A stretch of 64,000 nucleotides of DNA, taken from positions 32,906 through 96,905 of the forward strand of contig SFMG01000004.1 of assembly GCA_004554455.1 (NCBI GenBank), read 5' to 3'. The notes beneath the pieces are model-generated. The model was given only the letters and a program-made list of their open reading frames with translations, had not been told where the DNA came from and ran no database searches. Shown here one piece after another: positions 32,695 through 41,989 of the stretch. The DNA comes from Bacteroidales bacterium (GTDB lineage: Bacteria; Bacteroidota; Bacteroidia; Bacteroidales; UBA932). Made by a program: the position numbers and the translations under genes. Every line of letters begins with the position of its first letter. The stretch's first letter is position 1.

Positions 32695-35583
32695 CTAGAA
32701 TCTGAAGTAAAGGTTCAACATATAATTTATGCCCTGCATATAGAAATACTTAGAGTCGAAACGGTAGTAACGGTCCTTGCCGGTGCTGGTGATCAGACGG
32801 GTCTGCTCGTAGCCGCCGGTGCGGAAGTTACGGTTGTTGGTGAGGTTGCTCAGGTTGAGCGAGAAGCCGAAGTTGTACTTGCGATGTATGTACCAGGACT
32901 TGCCAACGCTGGCGTTGAGCAGGAAGTGGGTGTAGGCAGGGTTGCTGCCGTCAGGGCGCACGAAGAGGTTCTCCTGAGCGCACATATATTTGATTTCCTC
33001 CTCGCTGGCCACGCCGTCCGGGCCCTGGCAGGCATATTCGGTGCGGTAGAGAGGGTTCATATCCAGATATGACTTGCCGAAATACTGGGCGTTGATCTCG
33101 AAGAACCAGTAGGAGTTGGTACGGTAGTTCACAGCAAGTTCGGCTGCGATCTGAGGGCTCGAAGGCACGTAATGCTTCACGTCCACGGTCTTGATCTCAT
33201 CCACGGTGGACACCGTTTCAGGATGGCTCACCCAGTACTTGACCTCGCCTTCGCGTATTATTTCGGCACTGTTGTCTATGGTCTGCACCATACGCGGATT
33301 CTCGCCGCGGTTCTTTACATATATATACTCTCCGTAGGTGAAGGCGCCGGAAACGGAGAGTCCCTGCACAGGAAGCGGAACCTTGAAGCCCAGCTCCATA
33401 CCGGCGTGACGCTCGGCTATGCCGGTCATCGCGAAATTGGTGAAGGAATGCTGGGAATCGTCATAGAAGCTCATCACGTCGGTCTGGTCGTAGATCTTGG
33501 ACCAGAATGCAGTGGCGCGCAGCTGCAGCCAGCTGGTGTTGAGCTGATAGGTCACGTCGGCCGCAATGGTCTTGCGGGTGGTGAAGCCGTCAGGATTCAG
33601 GTCTCCCAGGGAGGTGTTGCGCGTCCTGGCCGAGATATAGGACTGGTTGAAGGTCGGTGCATCGGCGATGAAGGCGGCGGAAGCGTTGAAGCGGTGGCCG
33701 CCCTTGAGCACATACTCCAGGGCGAGCTTGCCCTTGAAAGGCATAAAGCTGTTCACCGAAGACTTGCCCTTGGAATCGTCCGGGAAGAGGCCCTTGCGTA
33801 CCAGACCCTCCCTCCAGAAGCACTCGTAAGCGATGTCTCCGGCAAGATTGGCCTTGAAGCCGCCCCTGGTCAGGGTCAGATTGGCCCAGCCACCGGCCTT
33901 GCGCACCTGCGCGAGATAGTCGTAGCCGTACTTGTCGCCCACCTTTATCTGCTGCGCCTCGCCGTGCTCGAGATAGTAGTCGAGGTCGTTCTGCACCTTT
34001 TCAGGATCTATGGCGAAGTCCCTCTCGGCGAAGGAGTCTATGTTCAGATAGTACTCGCCGCCCAGCAGGTCCTTCATCACCTTGTAGTTCTCAGTGCGGT
34101 TGAGTCTGCCGTAGAGGCCGCCCGCAAGGGTAAAGAGATCGCTCTGACGCCACTTCACGTTGAGCGCGAGGTTCAGGTCGTTCTGGTCAACGCGCCTCTC
34201 CTCGAGAGCATATTTGGAACGTCCGCCCTCGCTGTTGTAATTCACGTTGTAGAGATGGTCCCAGTTGATATGGCGGTAATTGTCGTAAGAGTTGCCCGGT
34301 GCGGTCCACATATAATAGGCGTAATCGTACTTGTCCTGGTTCACACGGCCGAAGTCCTCATCGTCCAGCCAGGAGTAGCTCGGCAGGTTGCGGTAGTAGT
34401 CCGGACGCGGATCCGGAGCGTCGTACCAGTCGAGGGCGGAATAGCCGTTGAAGCCGGTTCGCCAGAGCAGCGTAGCCCCGGCCTCGAGGTTCTCGAGCGG
34501 ATTGACCGTATATTTGAGCATAGTCACCGGCTCGAAGGTCCTGCGGACACGGGAGTTGCGCACCTTGCCGTTCTGATAGCCCCAGTTGCTGTTGTACATA
34601 TTGTCGCCCATAAGGTCATATACCTCCTGAGTCGAAGCATTCTGGGCGCCCCTCTGTCCCGGTGCCGCGAAGCTGACGAGACTCAGACGGTGCATATCGC
34701 CGAATTTCTTTTCGACGCCGGCGTAGTAGGCGAAGTTACGGTAATATACGCCTTCCACCCAGTCGTTGCCGCCGAGACGGGCACTGACGTTGAAGGCATA
34801 CGACCAGCCGTTGTCCAGCTCACCCGAGGCGTATGTGGCCATAAGGCGGAGACGGTAGAGCGCTGAGTTGCTCAGGACGCTGAAGCGCCAGCCCGGACGT
34901 ACGGAAGACGGGGTTCCAAGTATATTGGTCTGGCCGTTGACGCCGCCGACACCGTAGTCGGCAGTCTCGTTGCCTATGACGTTCTCCTTGCTGCGCGTAG
35001 CCTCGTTCAGGCCGCTCCAAAGGGAATATGGCGAATAGCCGGTAATGGCGTCATTGAGCCTTACGCCGCCCAGATAGACATCCTGGGTCTCGCTGTTATA
35101 GCCGCGGTTGCGGAAACGCACCGAACTGAAGCCGTAGCTGGCGAGATTGGTGTAAGGGTCGGCCGCACCGAAGAGAATGGTAGGAGTGTCAGTGTAGCCG
35201 GAATCGTCCATATCGAACTCGGCATAGCTGGAGTCATCCACGTCCTCGACGGTCTGAACGGCTACCAGGGACACGAAAATCAGGTCCTTGATGAAGCCGG
35301 AATCAACTGTGACATTGACATTTGCAGGCACGAAGCCCACTGCCTTGACGGTCATCGAATAGACGCCGTCCTCAAGGTTCTCGACAAGGAAGCTGCCGTC
35401 GGAGGCGCTCTTCACATCAGCAACGAGCTCCGAGCCCTTGCTGAGAGTCAGCTGCGCTCCCGCAACCGGGATACGTCCCGCCCTGTTGACAACCGTACCC
35501 TTCACACCGCCGGTCCAGGTCTGGGCGAAAACTGCCAGACTCAGGAGGAGCGCTGCCGAAAGGGTGGATAATTTCTTAATCAT
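32695..35583 (-). CDS. TonB-dependent receptor with carboxypeptidase-like domain (receptor 1)
   Basis: A 962-residue outer-membrane receptor. Signal peptide to about residue 20, a CarboxypepD_reg-like domain (about 25-105, GTVVNRAGRIPVAGAQLTL), a plug region with VRFRNRGYNSETQDVYLGG, and a long beta-barrel ending in YMLNLYFRF with a C-terminal phenylalanine. It lacks the TonB-linked SusC signature, and no SusD gene follows. The EEP nuclease gene precedes it by 3 nt, so the imported ligand is probably a nuclease product. Confidence 0.9.
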   Translation of the reverse strand: MIKKLSTLSAALLLSLAVFAQTWTGGVKGTVVNRAGRIPVAGAQLTLSKGSELVADVKSASDGSFLVENLEDGVYSMTVKAVGFVPANVNVTVDSGFIKDLIFVSLVAVQTVEDVDDSSYAEFDMDDSGYTDTPTILFGAADPYTNLASYGFSSVRFRNRGYNSETQDVYLGGVRLNDAITGYSPYSLWSGLNEATRSKENVIGNETADYGVGGVNGQTNILGTPSSVRPGWRFSVLSNSALYRLRLMATYASGELDNGWSYAFNVSARLGGNDWVEGVYYRNFAYYAGVEKKFGDMHRLSLVSFAAPGQRGAQNASTQEVYDLMGDNMYNSNWGYQNGKVRNSRVRRTFEPVTMLKYTVNPLENLEAGATLLWRTGFNGYSALDWYDAPDPRPDYYRNLPSYSWLDDEDFGRVNQDKYDYAYYMWTAPGNSYDNYRHINWDHLYNVNYNSEGGRSKYALEERRVDQNDLNLALNVKWRQSDLFTLAGGLYGRLNRTENYKVMKDLLGGEYYLNIDSFAERDFAIDPEKVQNDLDYYLEHGEAQQIKVGDKYGYDYLAQVRKAGGWANLTLTRGGFKANLAGDIAYECFWREGLVRKGLFPDDSKGKSSVNSFMPFKGKLALEYVLKGGHRFNASAAFIADAPTFNQSYISARTRNTSLGDLNPDGFTTRKTIAADVTYQLNTSWLQLRATAFWSKIYDQTDVMSFYDDSQHSFTNFAMTGIAERHAGMELGFKVPLPVQGLSVSGAFTYGEYIYVKNRGENPRMVQTIDNSAEIIREGEVKYWVSHPETVSTVDEIKTVDVKHYVPSSPQIAAELAVNYRTNSYWFFEINAQYFGKSYLDMNPLYRTEYACQGPDGVASEEEIKYMCAQENLFVRPDGSNPAYTHFLLNASVGKSWYIHRKYNFGFSLNLSNLTNNRNFRTGGYEQTRLITSTGKDRYYRFDSKYFYMQGINYMLNLYFRF

Positions 35584-35586
35584 AAA

Positions 35587-36660
35587 CTATTTTGTAATAA
35601 GTATATACGTAGGGAAGTGGTCAGAGTAGCCGCCGATAAAGGAACCGTTGGAGAAGGTCCTGAACGGCTGGTCCTTGTACTGGCCCTTCTGCTGTATCAT
35701 AAACGGCTTCTTGAAGATGCGGCCGTAGTAGGTATTCTTGACCAGAGGGGTGATCTTCAGGCCGCCCTGAGGGGCCTTGGCGAGGGTGCTGTTCACCAGA
35801 ATCTGGTCATATATGCACCACTGGTTCTGGTAGCAGAGGGAACCGTATCCGGCCTTGATCATAGAGAGGAAAGGATTGAAGAAATCCTCCTCTCCGACCT
35901 CGTCGAGATTCTCGCGTCCGTGAAGCCACAGCGCCATACTGTCGTCAAACGGGTCGTCGTTCATGTCGCCCATCGCAGCTATCTTTATGCCGGGATATTT
36001 CTTCATCATCTCCATAGCGTGGTTGTAGCAGATTTCGGCACCGCGGGAACGCAGGTCGAAGCCCTTGCCGCCTATGCGGGAAGGCAGGTGCATCACATAG
36101 AAGGCGAAATGTTCGCCCGCAATGAGTCCATGGACCATAAGAATGTCACGGGTGCGGAAATAATCCTGTTCCTCCTTGTTCAGGGTGATGTCCACCTTGC
36201 TGCCCTCGAAATCGAAAGGAATGGACTCGCTGTCCAGATAGGTGAACTGCGTGGGATTGTAGAGCAGGGCCACGTCCACGCCGCGGCGGTCCGGACCGTC
36301 ATAATGGATTATCTGATAGTTTGCAGCTGCAATCTGAGGGTCTGCAACGAGATCCTCGAGCACGAGACGGTTCTCTATCTCGCTGACTCCCAAGATGGTA
36401 TGGAAGCGTCCATTGTCCTTTGCCATTGCGGCAATGACCTGGGCCATGTTGTGCACCTTCTTGTTGTACTTCTCCTGGGTCCACCTGTTCTTCCCGTCCG
36501 GGAGGAACTCCTCGTCGTTCTTCGCAGGGTCGTTGTAGATGTCGAAGAGGTTCTCGAGGTTATAGAAACCCACGATATAGTTGCGGCTGCCGCCTTTCTG
36601 CGCGAAGAGCGCTCCGCTGAGCAGCAGTAGCACTGCCAGAGTTGAAATCAATCTTTTCAT
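35587..36660 (-). CDS. Exported endonuclease/exonuclease/phosphatase family protein
   Basis: A 357-residue DNase I-like (EEP) protein with a signal peptide (STLAVLLLLSGALFAQ). Catalytic motifs are recognisable: FYNLENLFD at the start of the fold, the metal glutamate in GVSEIENR, VDVALLYNP, the Asp/Asn pair in AAMGDMNDDP, and the final SDH in GGYSDHFPTYI. Members cut DNA, RNA or phosphoesters; export and the neighbouring non-specific nuclease favour nucleic acid. Gaps to both neighbours are 3 and 12 nt. Confidence 0.9.
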   Translation of the reverse strand: MKRLISTLAVLLLLSGALFAQKGGSRNYIVGFYNLENLFDIYNDPAKNDEEFLPDGKNRWTQEKYNKKVHNMAQVIAAMAKDNGRFHTILGVSEIENRLVLEDLVADPQIAAANYQIIHYDGPDRRGVDVALLYNPTQFTYLDSESIPFDFEGSKVDITLNKEEQDYFRTRDILMVHGLIAGEHFAFYVMHLPSRIGGKGFDLRSRGAEICYNHAMEMMKKYPGIKIAAMGDMNDDPFDDSMALWLHGRENLDEVGEEDFFNPFLSMIKAGYGSLCYQNQWCIYDQILVNSTLAKAPQGGLKITPLVKNTYYGRIFKKPFMIQQKGQYKDQPFRTFSNGSFIGGYSDHFPTYILITK

Positions 36661-36672
36661 ATCGCTATAGTG

Positions 36673-37866
36673 TTATTTCCACCAGCTGCTTACGGAGGCC
36701 TCTACTGCCGCTGCTGTGGATGCTGAGGTGGCCTGCTCCAGATTAGGGAAGAAGTCGTAGCCGAGCTTCTTTTCAAGAGCATCCACGGACATGGACTGCG
36801 CCATTACGGCCGAGCTGCTGTTTTCATAGCTCCTGTGCTCGAAGTAGAAAGCAATGGCGGCAAAGCCACCGTTATCCTTTGTGTCAGCTATGGTCATGCT
36901 TTTCTTGTAGCCAAGCAGTGCCTTGAAATAGCCCACCGGGACAGTCACACTCTTGCCGGCATTGTCCTTCACGGTTTTGCTGCTTCCGGCTATGTCCGCA
37001 CCGGTCACCACGTAGAGGGTGTCGAACTGGTTGCTCCAGTTGCGCACCATACTCTCGAGTGTCGCCCAGGACTCCGCATTGAGCTCCCCAAGCTGAGGGG
37101 TCATATTGGTCCCGTAGAAGGTAGTGAAATTCGGATCCGACGTCAGACGGTCGGCGGACGGGATCTGATGCCCGCGCTGATAGCCTCTGAACGGTCTTTC
37201 CGTCACGGCCTGATATTCTATAGGCACCTTCGGGTCTATGGTGTTGGCCCAATAAGTCGTGCCGCTGAAGTGGCGGCTGCCCGAGCCGATGAGGCCACGG
37301 TTCAGAGGATAGGCCACCCATAGGGAGATTTTGGCGTCCGTGTCGAGCAGGAAGGCATAGTTGCGGGACTTTCTGGTTCCCACGGTCATATCGCGGCTGA
37401 CGAAGTAATGGGACGCATCCGTTTCCACCTTCGGCAGTTCCAGCCACCCGCACACGCGGTCGGACTTGAAGGCCGAAGTAGCCTGGGTCAGCATAGTGGC
37501 ATAGCGGCCCTTCGATGTGGTGAGCACGACACGGCAAGAGCGGCTTTCCGCGCCCGGATTGGCCGTCCAGATGAGCAGCACATTGTCATTGCCGCTTCCA
37601 GTTATGGAACATACGTCCTCCCCGGCCACGCCCCTGCGGATCCGCACCCAATCGGGAACGGCATCCGTCTCCTCGACGCCCCTGACGTCAAGCGTCCACT
37701 CTCCCTCGGCACTCACGGTCAGAAACTGGTTGCCGGCGGAGTGCGAGACCTCCGGAGTCTTCAGGGTAAGGCCCTCCTCTATAGACGTTTCAGGCTTCTC
37801 CTGGCAGGAAAACGCCAGAAGAAGCACAGAAACGATAGGTATGATAAGTCTATATAAGCGCTTCAC
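36673..37866 (-). CDS. DNA/RNA non-specific endonuclease lipoprotein with BACON-like domain
   Basis: A 397-residue lipoprotein (lipobox LLAFSC). Residues about 30-130 form a BACON-like beta-sandwich (VSAEGEWTLDV, CRVVLTTSKGRYATMLTQA). The C-terminal domain is a His-Me (beta-beta-alpha metal) nuclease of the NUC1 family: catalytic histidine in YQRGHQIPSADRL, metal asparagine in YGTNMTPQLGELNAESW, and LYVVTGADI. It should cut single- or double-stranded DNA and RNA at the cell surface or in the periplasm. Second gene of the operon that starts at 39900. Confidence 0.92.
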   Translation of the reverse strand: MKRLYRLIIPIVSVLLLAFSCQEKPETSIEEGLTLKTPEVSHSAGNQFLTVSAEGEWTLDVRGVEETDAVPDWVRIRRGVAGEDVCSITGSGNDNVLLIWTANPGAESRSCRVVLTTSKGRYATMLTQATSAFKSDRVCGWLELPKVETDASHYFVSRDMTVGTRKSRNYAFLLDTDAKISLWVAYPLNRGLIGSGSRHFSGTTYWANTIDPKVPIEYQAVTERPFRGYQRGHQIPSADRLTSDPNFTTFYGTNMTPQLGELNAESWATLESMVRNWSNQFDTLYVVTGADIAGSSKTVKDNAGKSVTVPVGYFKALLGYKKSMTIADTKDNGGFAAIAFYFEHRSYENSSSAVMAQSMSVDALEKKLGYDFFPNLEQATSASTAAAVEASVSSWWK

Positions 37867-37878
37867 AGAGCCTGTTCA

Positions 37879-39900
37879 TCACTTCTTAAAATAAGTGACT
37901 TTCATATTGGTGATACGGATCTGATTCTGATCGGCAACGACGGAGAATGAAGAAGTGTTGCCGGTGATGTCGATGGTGGCAACCATTCCGTTGATGCTGA
38001 CAGTTGCCGATGCTCCGCTGTCGAGAGTCGGGATATATGAATCATAATATCCCTGCTTTTTATTCGCTCCTGCGGTGCAGGTCAGCTCTACGGAAGCGAT
38101 GGAATAACCTTCCGCAGCAGTGATGCCGAGAGTCATGTTCTTATACACACGAAGTTCCGTAACGACAGTGGTACCGTAATCGGTGGAGTTGGTGTAGGAG
38201 ATTACATCGTCCAGCTTGCCGTCCTTGTTGGCAGCAAGGTAGTCCTTGCCCTGTTCTGCCACGAGGAGATTGTCCTCGGTAGAGCCGGCAACAGCCTGTC
38301 TGATGGTAACGGTCTTGCTGATCTCACCTGCGACCACGGTAATGACGGCAACTCGCTCGGACTGGGTGGTGTTTTCGCCGTAGCTGACATTGACGCTCGC
38401 GTCTCCGCTGCCACTGGCAGGGCTGACACTGAATTCGGCGTTGTCGCTGCTTACCGTCCAGGCCATATTCGAACTGATATTGAAGCTGACACTGCCTGCC
38501 GCAGATTTGACGGCAAGGGCGTCGGTGCTGAGATTCATATAGTCTGGAACTGCTTCGGACCCGTTCACTGCGACAAGCTGACTGCCCTGTGCAAGCTCAG
38601 GAGTGTTGCCCTTGTAGTTCTGGAGCTTTCCGTAGAGGAGCACCTTGTCTCCCTTCTTGAATCTGTTGACATCGGTGAACTTTGCTCCGCCCACATCAAG
38701 AAGCCTGTAAATGTAGAACTGGTTTGCTGTTTCACCGTCATCGGAGATATAGAAAGTGGCATTGCCGAAGTTGAGATCGATGCCAGTACCCATATCTGAG
38801 ACTATGCCCTCGACGTAAACCTCTGTCTCGGAATAAGCGTCGGCAGCAAGCGCCTGGGTAACGGCAATTGCCTTGGCCACATTGTAAGGAGATTCCTTGG
38901 TTCCTTCTCCAACAGGGTCTGCACCCGGCACTTCCGCACCGCCTTCGAAGGACTCGATGTCAGCGTCAACCACCTCAGGAGTGGTAGAGCCAGTGTTGCT
39001 GTTGGTATAGAGGGTATATGCGCCGACGAGGGTAACCTTGCCGCCCACAGCGATCTTGCTGCCCCACTCGGAAGCGTTATTAACGGTGTAAACCTTTACG
39101 GTACCTGTCTCATCCTTGAGATCGAAGCTGCAGTAAGTGGCATTTACGGTGCCGCTGACGGTGCCGGTAAGACGGTAACGGGAGAACTTGTCTGCCTTTG
39201 CGAGGAACTCGCTGACCGTCAAGGACGTTACAGAAGACGCGTCTGCAGGGGTATGGCTGAGGATGTTGGCGTTCTTGACCTGATCCTGATTCTTGGACTC
39301 ATAGTAGGAATAGACGCCCTCCACGATAACCCTGTCTCCGGTATGGAGAGCTGCCGAATAGGAATCCCAGTTTGCAGGGAATGGGCAGGAAACCTCCCCG
39401 GTCTCATCCTTGAGGGTGAAACCGTAATAGCTTGTGCTCGTTGCGATGTCACCTATCACGCCGCCGAGCCTGTATGACTGGGTGGTACTCTTCAGTTCAA
39501 GGAACTCTGCAATGGTGATATCCGCAACGCCGTCACCCTTCTCACCGGTCTGCTGAACGGTCACGGTCTTCTTTGCGAGAGGAGATGCGTAGATGGTGAG
39601 GGATACCTCCCTGTTTCCTTCCGGGTTTGGAGAGATGCTGAGGGTCAACTTCTGCTCATCGGCAGAACCCTTGCCGTTCAATTTGTCGGCGACCAGCCAG
39701 TCGCAGTCGTCGAGACCCCTGAGCTCCCAGGCGGTAGCGGAGGTGAAAGTGACAGCCACGGCGTCGGCGCCCTCGGCGCCAACATTGACCACAGCGTCAC
39801 TGGTCAGAATTACAGCCGGCTCTGTGTTCACCGGCTCCTGACAGGATACAGCCAGCCCGAGCAGGGCCAGAGATCCCCAAAAAAGAGACTTGATTTTCAT
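37879..39900 (-). CDS. Lipoprotein with BACON and tandem OB-like domains (B)
   Basis: A 673-residue lipoprotein (lipobox GLAVSC). After an N-terminal BACON domain come three OB-like modules: TIAEFLELKSTTQSYRLGGV onward with GFTLKDETGEVSCPF; SLTVSEFLAKADKFSRYRLT onward with FDLKDETGTVKVY; and a DUF6359-like one (VEGIVSDMGTGIDLNFGN, KKGDKVLLYGKLQNYKGN). A second BACON domain and a C-terminal beta-domain (about 560-673) follow. The start at 39900 fits the signal peptide and a promoter just upstream; the frame is open 30 codons further. First gene of the lipoprotein-nuclease-EEP-receptor operon; probable nucleic-acid-binding surface protein (inference). Confidence 0.85.
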   Translation of the reverse strand: MKIKSLFWGSLALLGLAVSCQEPVNTEPAVILTSDAVVNVGAEGADAVAVTFTSATAWELRGLDDCDWLVADKLNGKGSADEQKLTLSISPNPEGNREVSLTIYASPLAKKTVTVQQTGEKGDGVADITIAEFLELKSTTQSYRLGGVIGDIATSTSYYGFTLKDETGEVSCPFPANWDSYSAALHTGDRVIVEGVYSYYESKNQDQVKNANILSHTPADASSVTSLTVSEFLAKADKFSRYRLTGTVSGTVNATYCSFDLKDETGTVKVYTVNNASEWGSKIAVGGKVTLVGAYTLYTNSNTGSTTPEVVDADIESFEGGAEVPGADPVGEGTKESPYNVAKAIAVTQALAADAYSETEVYVEGIVSDMGTGIDLNFGNATFYISDDGETANQFYIYRLLDVGGAKFTDVNRFKKGDKVLLYGKLQNYKGNTPELAQGSQLVAVNGSEAVPDYMNLSTDALAVKSAAGSVSFNISSNMAWTVSSDNAEFSVSPASGSGDASVNVSYGENTTQSERVAVITVVAGEISKTVTIRQAVAGSTEDNLLVAEQGKDYLAANKDGKLDDVISYTNSTDYGTTVVTELRVYKNMTLGITAAEGYSIASVELTCTAGANKKQGYYDSYIPTLDSGASATVSINGMVATIDITGNTSSFSVVADQNQIRITNMKVTYFKK

Positions 39901-39937
39901 ATTGCTTTTGATTGTTATGTTTAAACGCATTATCCCA

Positions 39938-39968
39938 CAAATATACCACAAATAAGGGATAAAACAAA
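39938..39968 (-). promoter_or_regulatory. Promoter of the nuclease/TonB operon (TTTG, N19, TATATTTG)
   Basis: Minus-strand TTTG at 39968-39965 and TATATTTG at 39945-39938 with exact 19-nt spacing; leader of about 30 nt to the ATG at 39900. The TTTG overlaps the tail of the preceding terminator. Confidence 0.75.
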
Positions 39969-40000
39969 TTTGGCCGGATGTCATTGACACCCGGCCAAAA
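39961..40000 (-). terminator. Terminator of the receptor 2-lipoprotein A unit
   Basis: On the minus strand TTGGCCGGGTGTCA pairs with TGACATCCGGCCAA (one G-T pair, almost no loop), followed by ATTTGTTTT. It separates two units of the same locus and abuts the next promoter. Confidence 0.8.
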
Positions 40001-40024
40001 ATATCGAAATTATTCGGATTCAGC

Positions 40025-41971
40025 TTATTTTGCCTGGATTCCGAAAAGAATCACACGCACCGCCTCGACAGTAGTGACAGTAACCTCAGTATCAGCCTCA
40101 AGGGCTGCCATAGTCAAAGAGTACTTGTCAGTATCAGCAACAGTGAGGGTGTATGGAGCAGAACCGGTAGCGCCGGCATTGCCGACAACAGCCTGGGTAC
40201 CGATAACGGTACCACCTATAGAAAACTGGAGAGTAGCTGTTTTCCCATTCCAGGCAACAGCATAGAAGCTGACCGAAGTCGTGCCTTTAGGAAGGGTTAT
40301 AGTTGCACTTCCGATCTTGCTGGACGAGCCCAATTTGATAGTAGCCACATTTTCAGTTCCGTTCACAGTAGCCACTCCGTCATTATAGGCATAGTCGCCA
40401 AGAGTATATTTGACATTGCTTTCATAGGTTCCGAGAGGAGCCTCGGGATCTGCAGGGGTTTCGTGGCTTACATAGAAAGCTTTGCTGGCCTGATGGAGAG
40501 TATATTCGTCCTTGGTGAAGGAAGCCTTATGGCAGACAATTGTAAGCTTGTCGCCGAGCTTGACTCCGAGTGTGCCGAAGAGCTTGGATGCACCGCCCCA
40601 GCCAGGAACAACACCATAGACGTAAACCTCGTTGGTGCCATCGGTGAGGGCGAGGTTGCCGTAAGTCTCGAGATCGAGCTTGGTGTTAGGCTCGGTGCTC
40701 TCGGCAACAGTGCCGCTGATTCTGTACCAAGTCTCACTGTCGTCAGCGAGGGCCTTGAAGGAAGCGAGGTCGATATCCTTAACGTCGATACGGTTCTCCA
40801 GCGTAACGTTCTTCATCTGAGGATTGCCGTTATGGGAGGTCTTAGGGCCGACAACCGTGATGATATCGCCTTCCTCGATGCCGCTGGTAGCGAAGTCGTT
40901 GGTGCCATATACATATACCTCGCCGCTGTGATCCCTGATGTAGAGGTTGCCGTACTGGGTGTTGGCCACCTTGCTGACATAGCCGGTGATGCGGTACTGG
41001 GTGTCTCCATCGGCAGCAGCATTGATCTCTGCTGCAGTTGCCTCGATGATGGCACCCTTCTGGCTGAAGGAAGTGACTGCAGTGTACTCCTTGCCGGACT
41101 TGGTGGTCTTGAAGCTGAGCTCGGAGCTGCGGTCGCCGCCTGCATTTTCAGCGATATTGAAGGAAACGACGGCGCTGGTACCGCTGACATTCATTCCGGA
41201 AACGGAAATCCAGGACTTGTTCTCCTCAGGGATAACCACTTCCACACCGTCACCCTTTGCGGTGAGGGTTACGGTAAGGATACCGCCCTCGATAGGGAGT
41301 TCGGCAGTCTCAGGATCGACGGACTCGACCTTGATGAGGGACTTCTCGATTGCGAGTATGGTTGCGTTCACAAGCTGAGGGGAGCCCTTGTAGCTGCCCC
41401 TAGGGCCTTCTACCACAACGATGTCGCCTACCTCTACGCCGTACTTGCTGAACTGCTTCTCCGCACCCTCGTAGAGAGTTCCGTAGATGTAAACCGAACC
41501 GGTTTCGTCAGTTACGTACAAATTGCCGTAGGTAGTGTTCTCTATGGCGGTGATGGTACCCTTGATCTTGAAGGTTATGCCGTCTTCGGCAGCATTCACC
41601 TCTGCGCAGCTGGTGATAGGGAGTTCCACCTTGTCAGCCATCTGAAGCACGGTGAGAAGCTGGGTCTTGCCGGCGCACAGGAGCTTGAGCACGCTTTCGT
41701 TGGTAGCGGAGGTGGCTTCGGCAGAGAAGGTTACCACGGTCTTGCCCGCTACGCCAGACGCAGGAGCGACGGTGAGCCATTCAGGAATGCCGGTAATCTC
41801 CCAAGAGTCAGTGGCAGTGACTGTCACGTCAATGCTGCCACCCTCCGTAGGAAGGGCTATATAGGACTGTGAGACCTGGACCTCATCAAGCTGGGCCAGC
41901 TCATCTTTCACGCAGGATACGGCAGTTGCCGCAATAGCTGCGAGGGTCAGAAATAATCTATTGAGTTTCAT
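40025..41971 (-). CDS. Lipoprotein with BACON and three OB-like domains (A)
   Basis: A 648-residue lipoprotein (lipobox ATAVSC). Order: BACON (about 30-90), OB-like 1 (ITSCAEVNAAEDGITFKIKG; NLYVTDETGSVYIYG), a second BACON-like sandwich (about 190-275), OB-like 2 (ATAAEINAAADGDTQYRITG; NLYIRDHSGEVYVYG), OB-like 3 (DLASFKALADDSETWYRISG; NLALTDGTNEVYVYG), and a C-terminal jelly-roll-like domain (about 505-648). The three OB-like modules are clear internal repeats, and the pattern is that of OB folds found on secreted nucleases. It begins 18 nt after the receptor 2 stop and ends at a terminator. Ligand binding for the receptor is inferred. Confidence 0.85.
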   Translation of the reverse strand: MKLNRLFLTLAAIAATAVSCVKDELAQLDEVQVSQSYIALPTEGGSIDVTVTATDSWEITGIPEWLTVAPASGVAGKTVVTFSAEATSATNESVLKLLCAGKTQLLTVLQMADKVELPITSCAEVNAAEDGITFKIKGTITAIENTTYGNLYVTDETGSVYIYGTLYEGAEKQFSKYGVEVGDIVVVEGPRGSYKGSPQLVNATILAIEKSLIKVESVDPETAELPIEGGILTVTLTAKGDGVEVVIPEENKSWISVSGMNVSGTSAVVSFNIAENAGGDRSSELSFKTTKSGKEYTAVTSFSQKGAIIEATAAEINAAADGDTQYRITGYVSKVANTQYGNLYIRDHSGEVYVYGTNDFATSGIEEGDIITVVGPKTSHNGNPQMKNVTLENRIDVKDIDLASFKALADDSETWYRISGTVAESTEPNTKLDLETYGNLALTDGTNEVYVYGVVPGWGGASKLFGTLGVKLGDKLTIVCHKASFTKDEYTLHQASKAFYVSHETPADPEAPLGTYESNVKYTLGDYAYNDGVATVNGTENVATIKLGSSSKIGSATITLPKGTTSVSFYAVAWNGKTATLQFSIGGTVIGTQAVVGNAGATGSAPYTLTVADTDKYSLTMAALEADTEVTVTTVEAVRVILFGIQAK

Positions 41972-41989
41972 ATTTGGTCCTTGCTGTTA

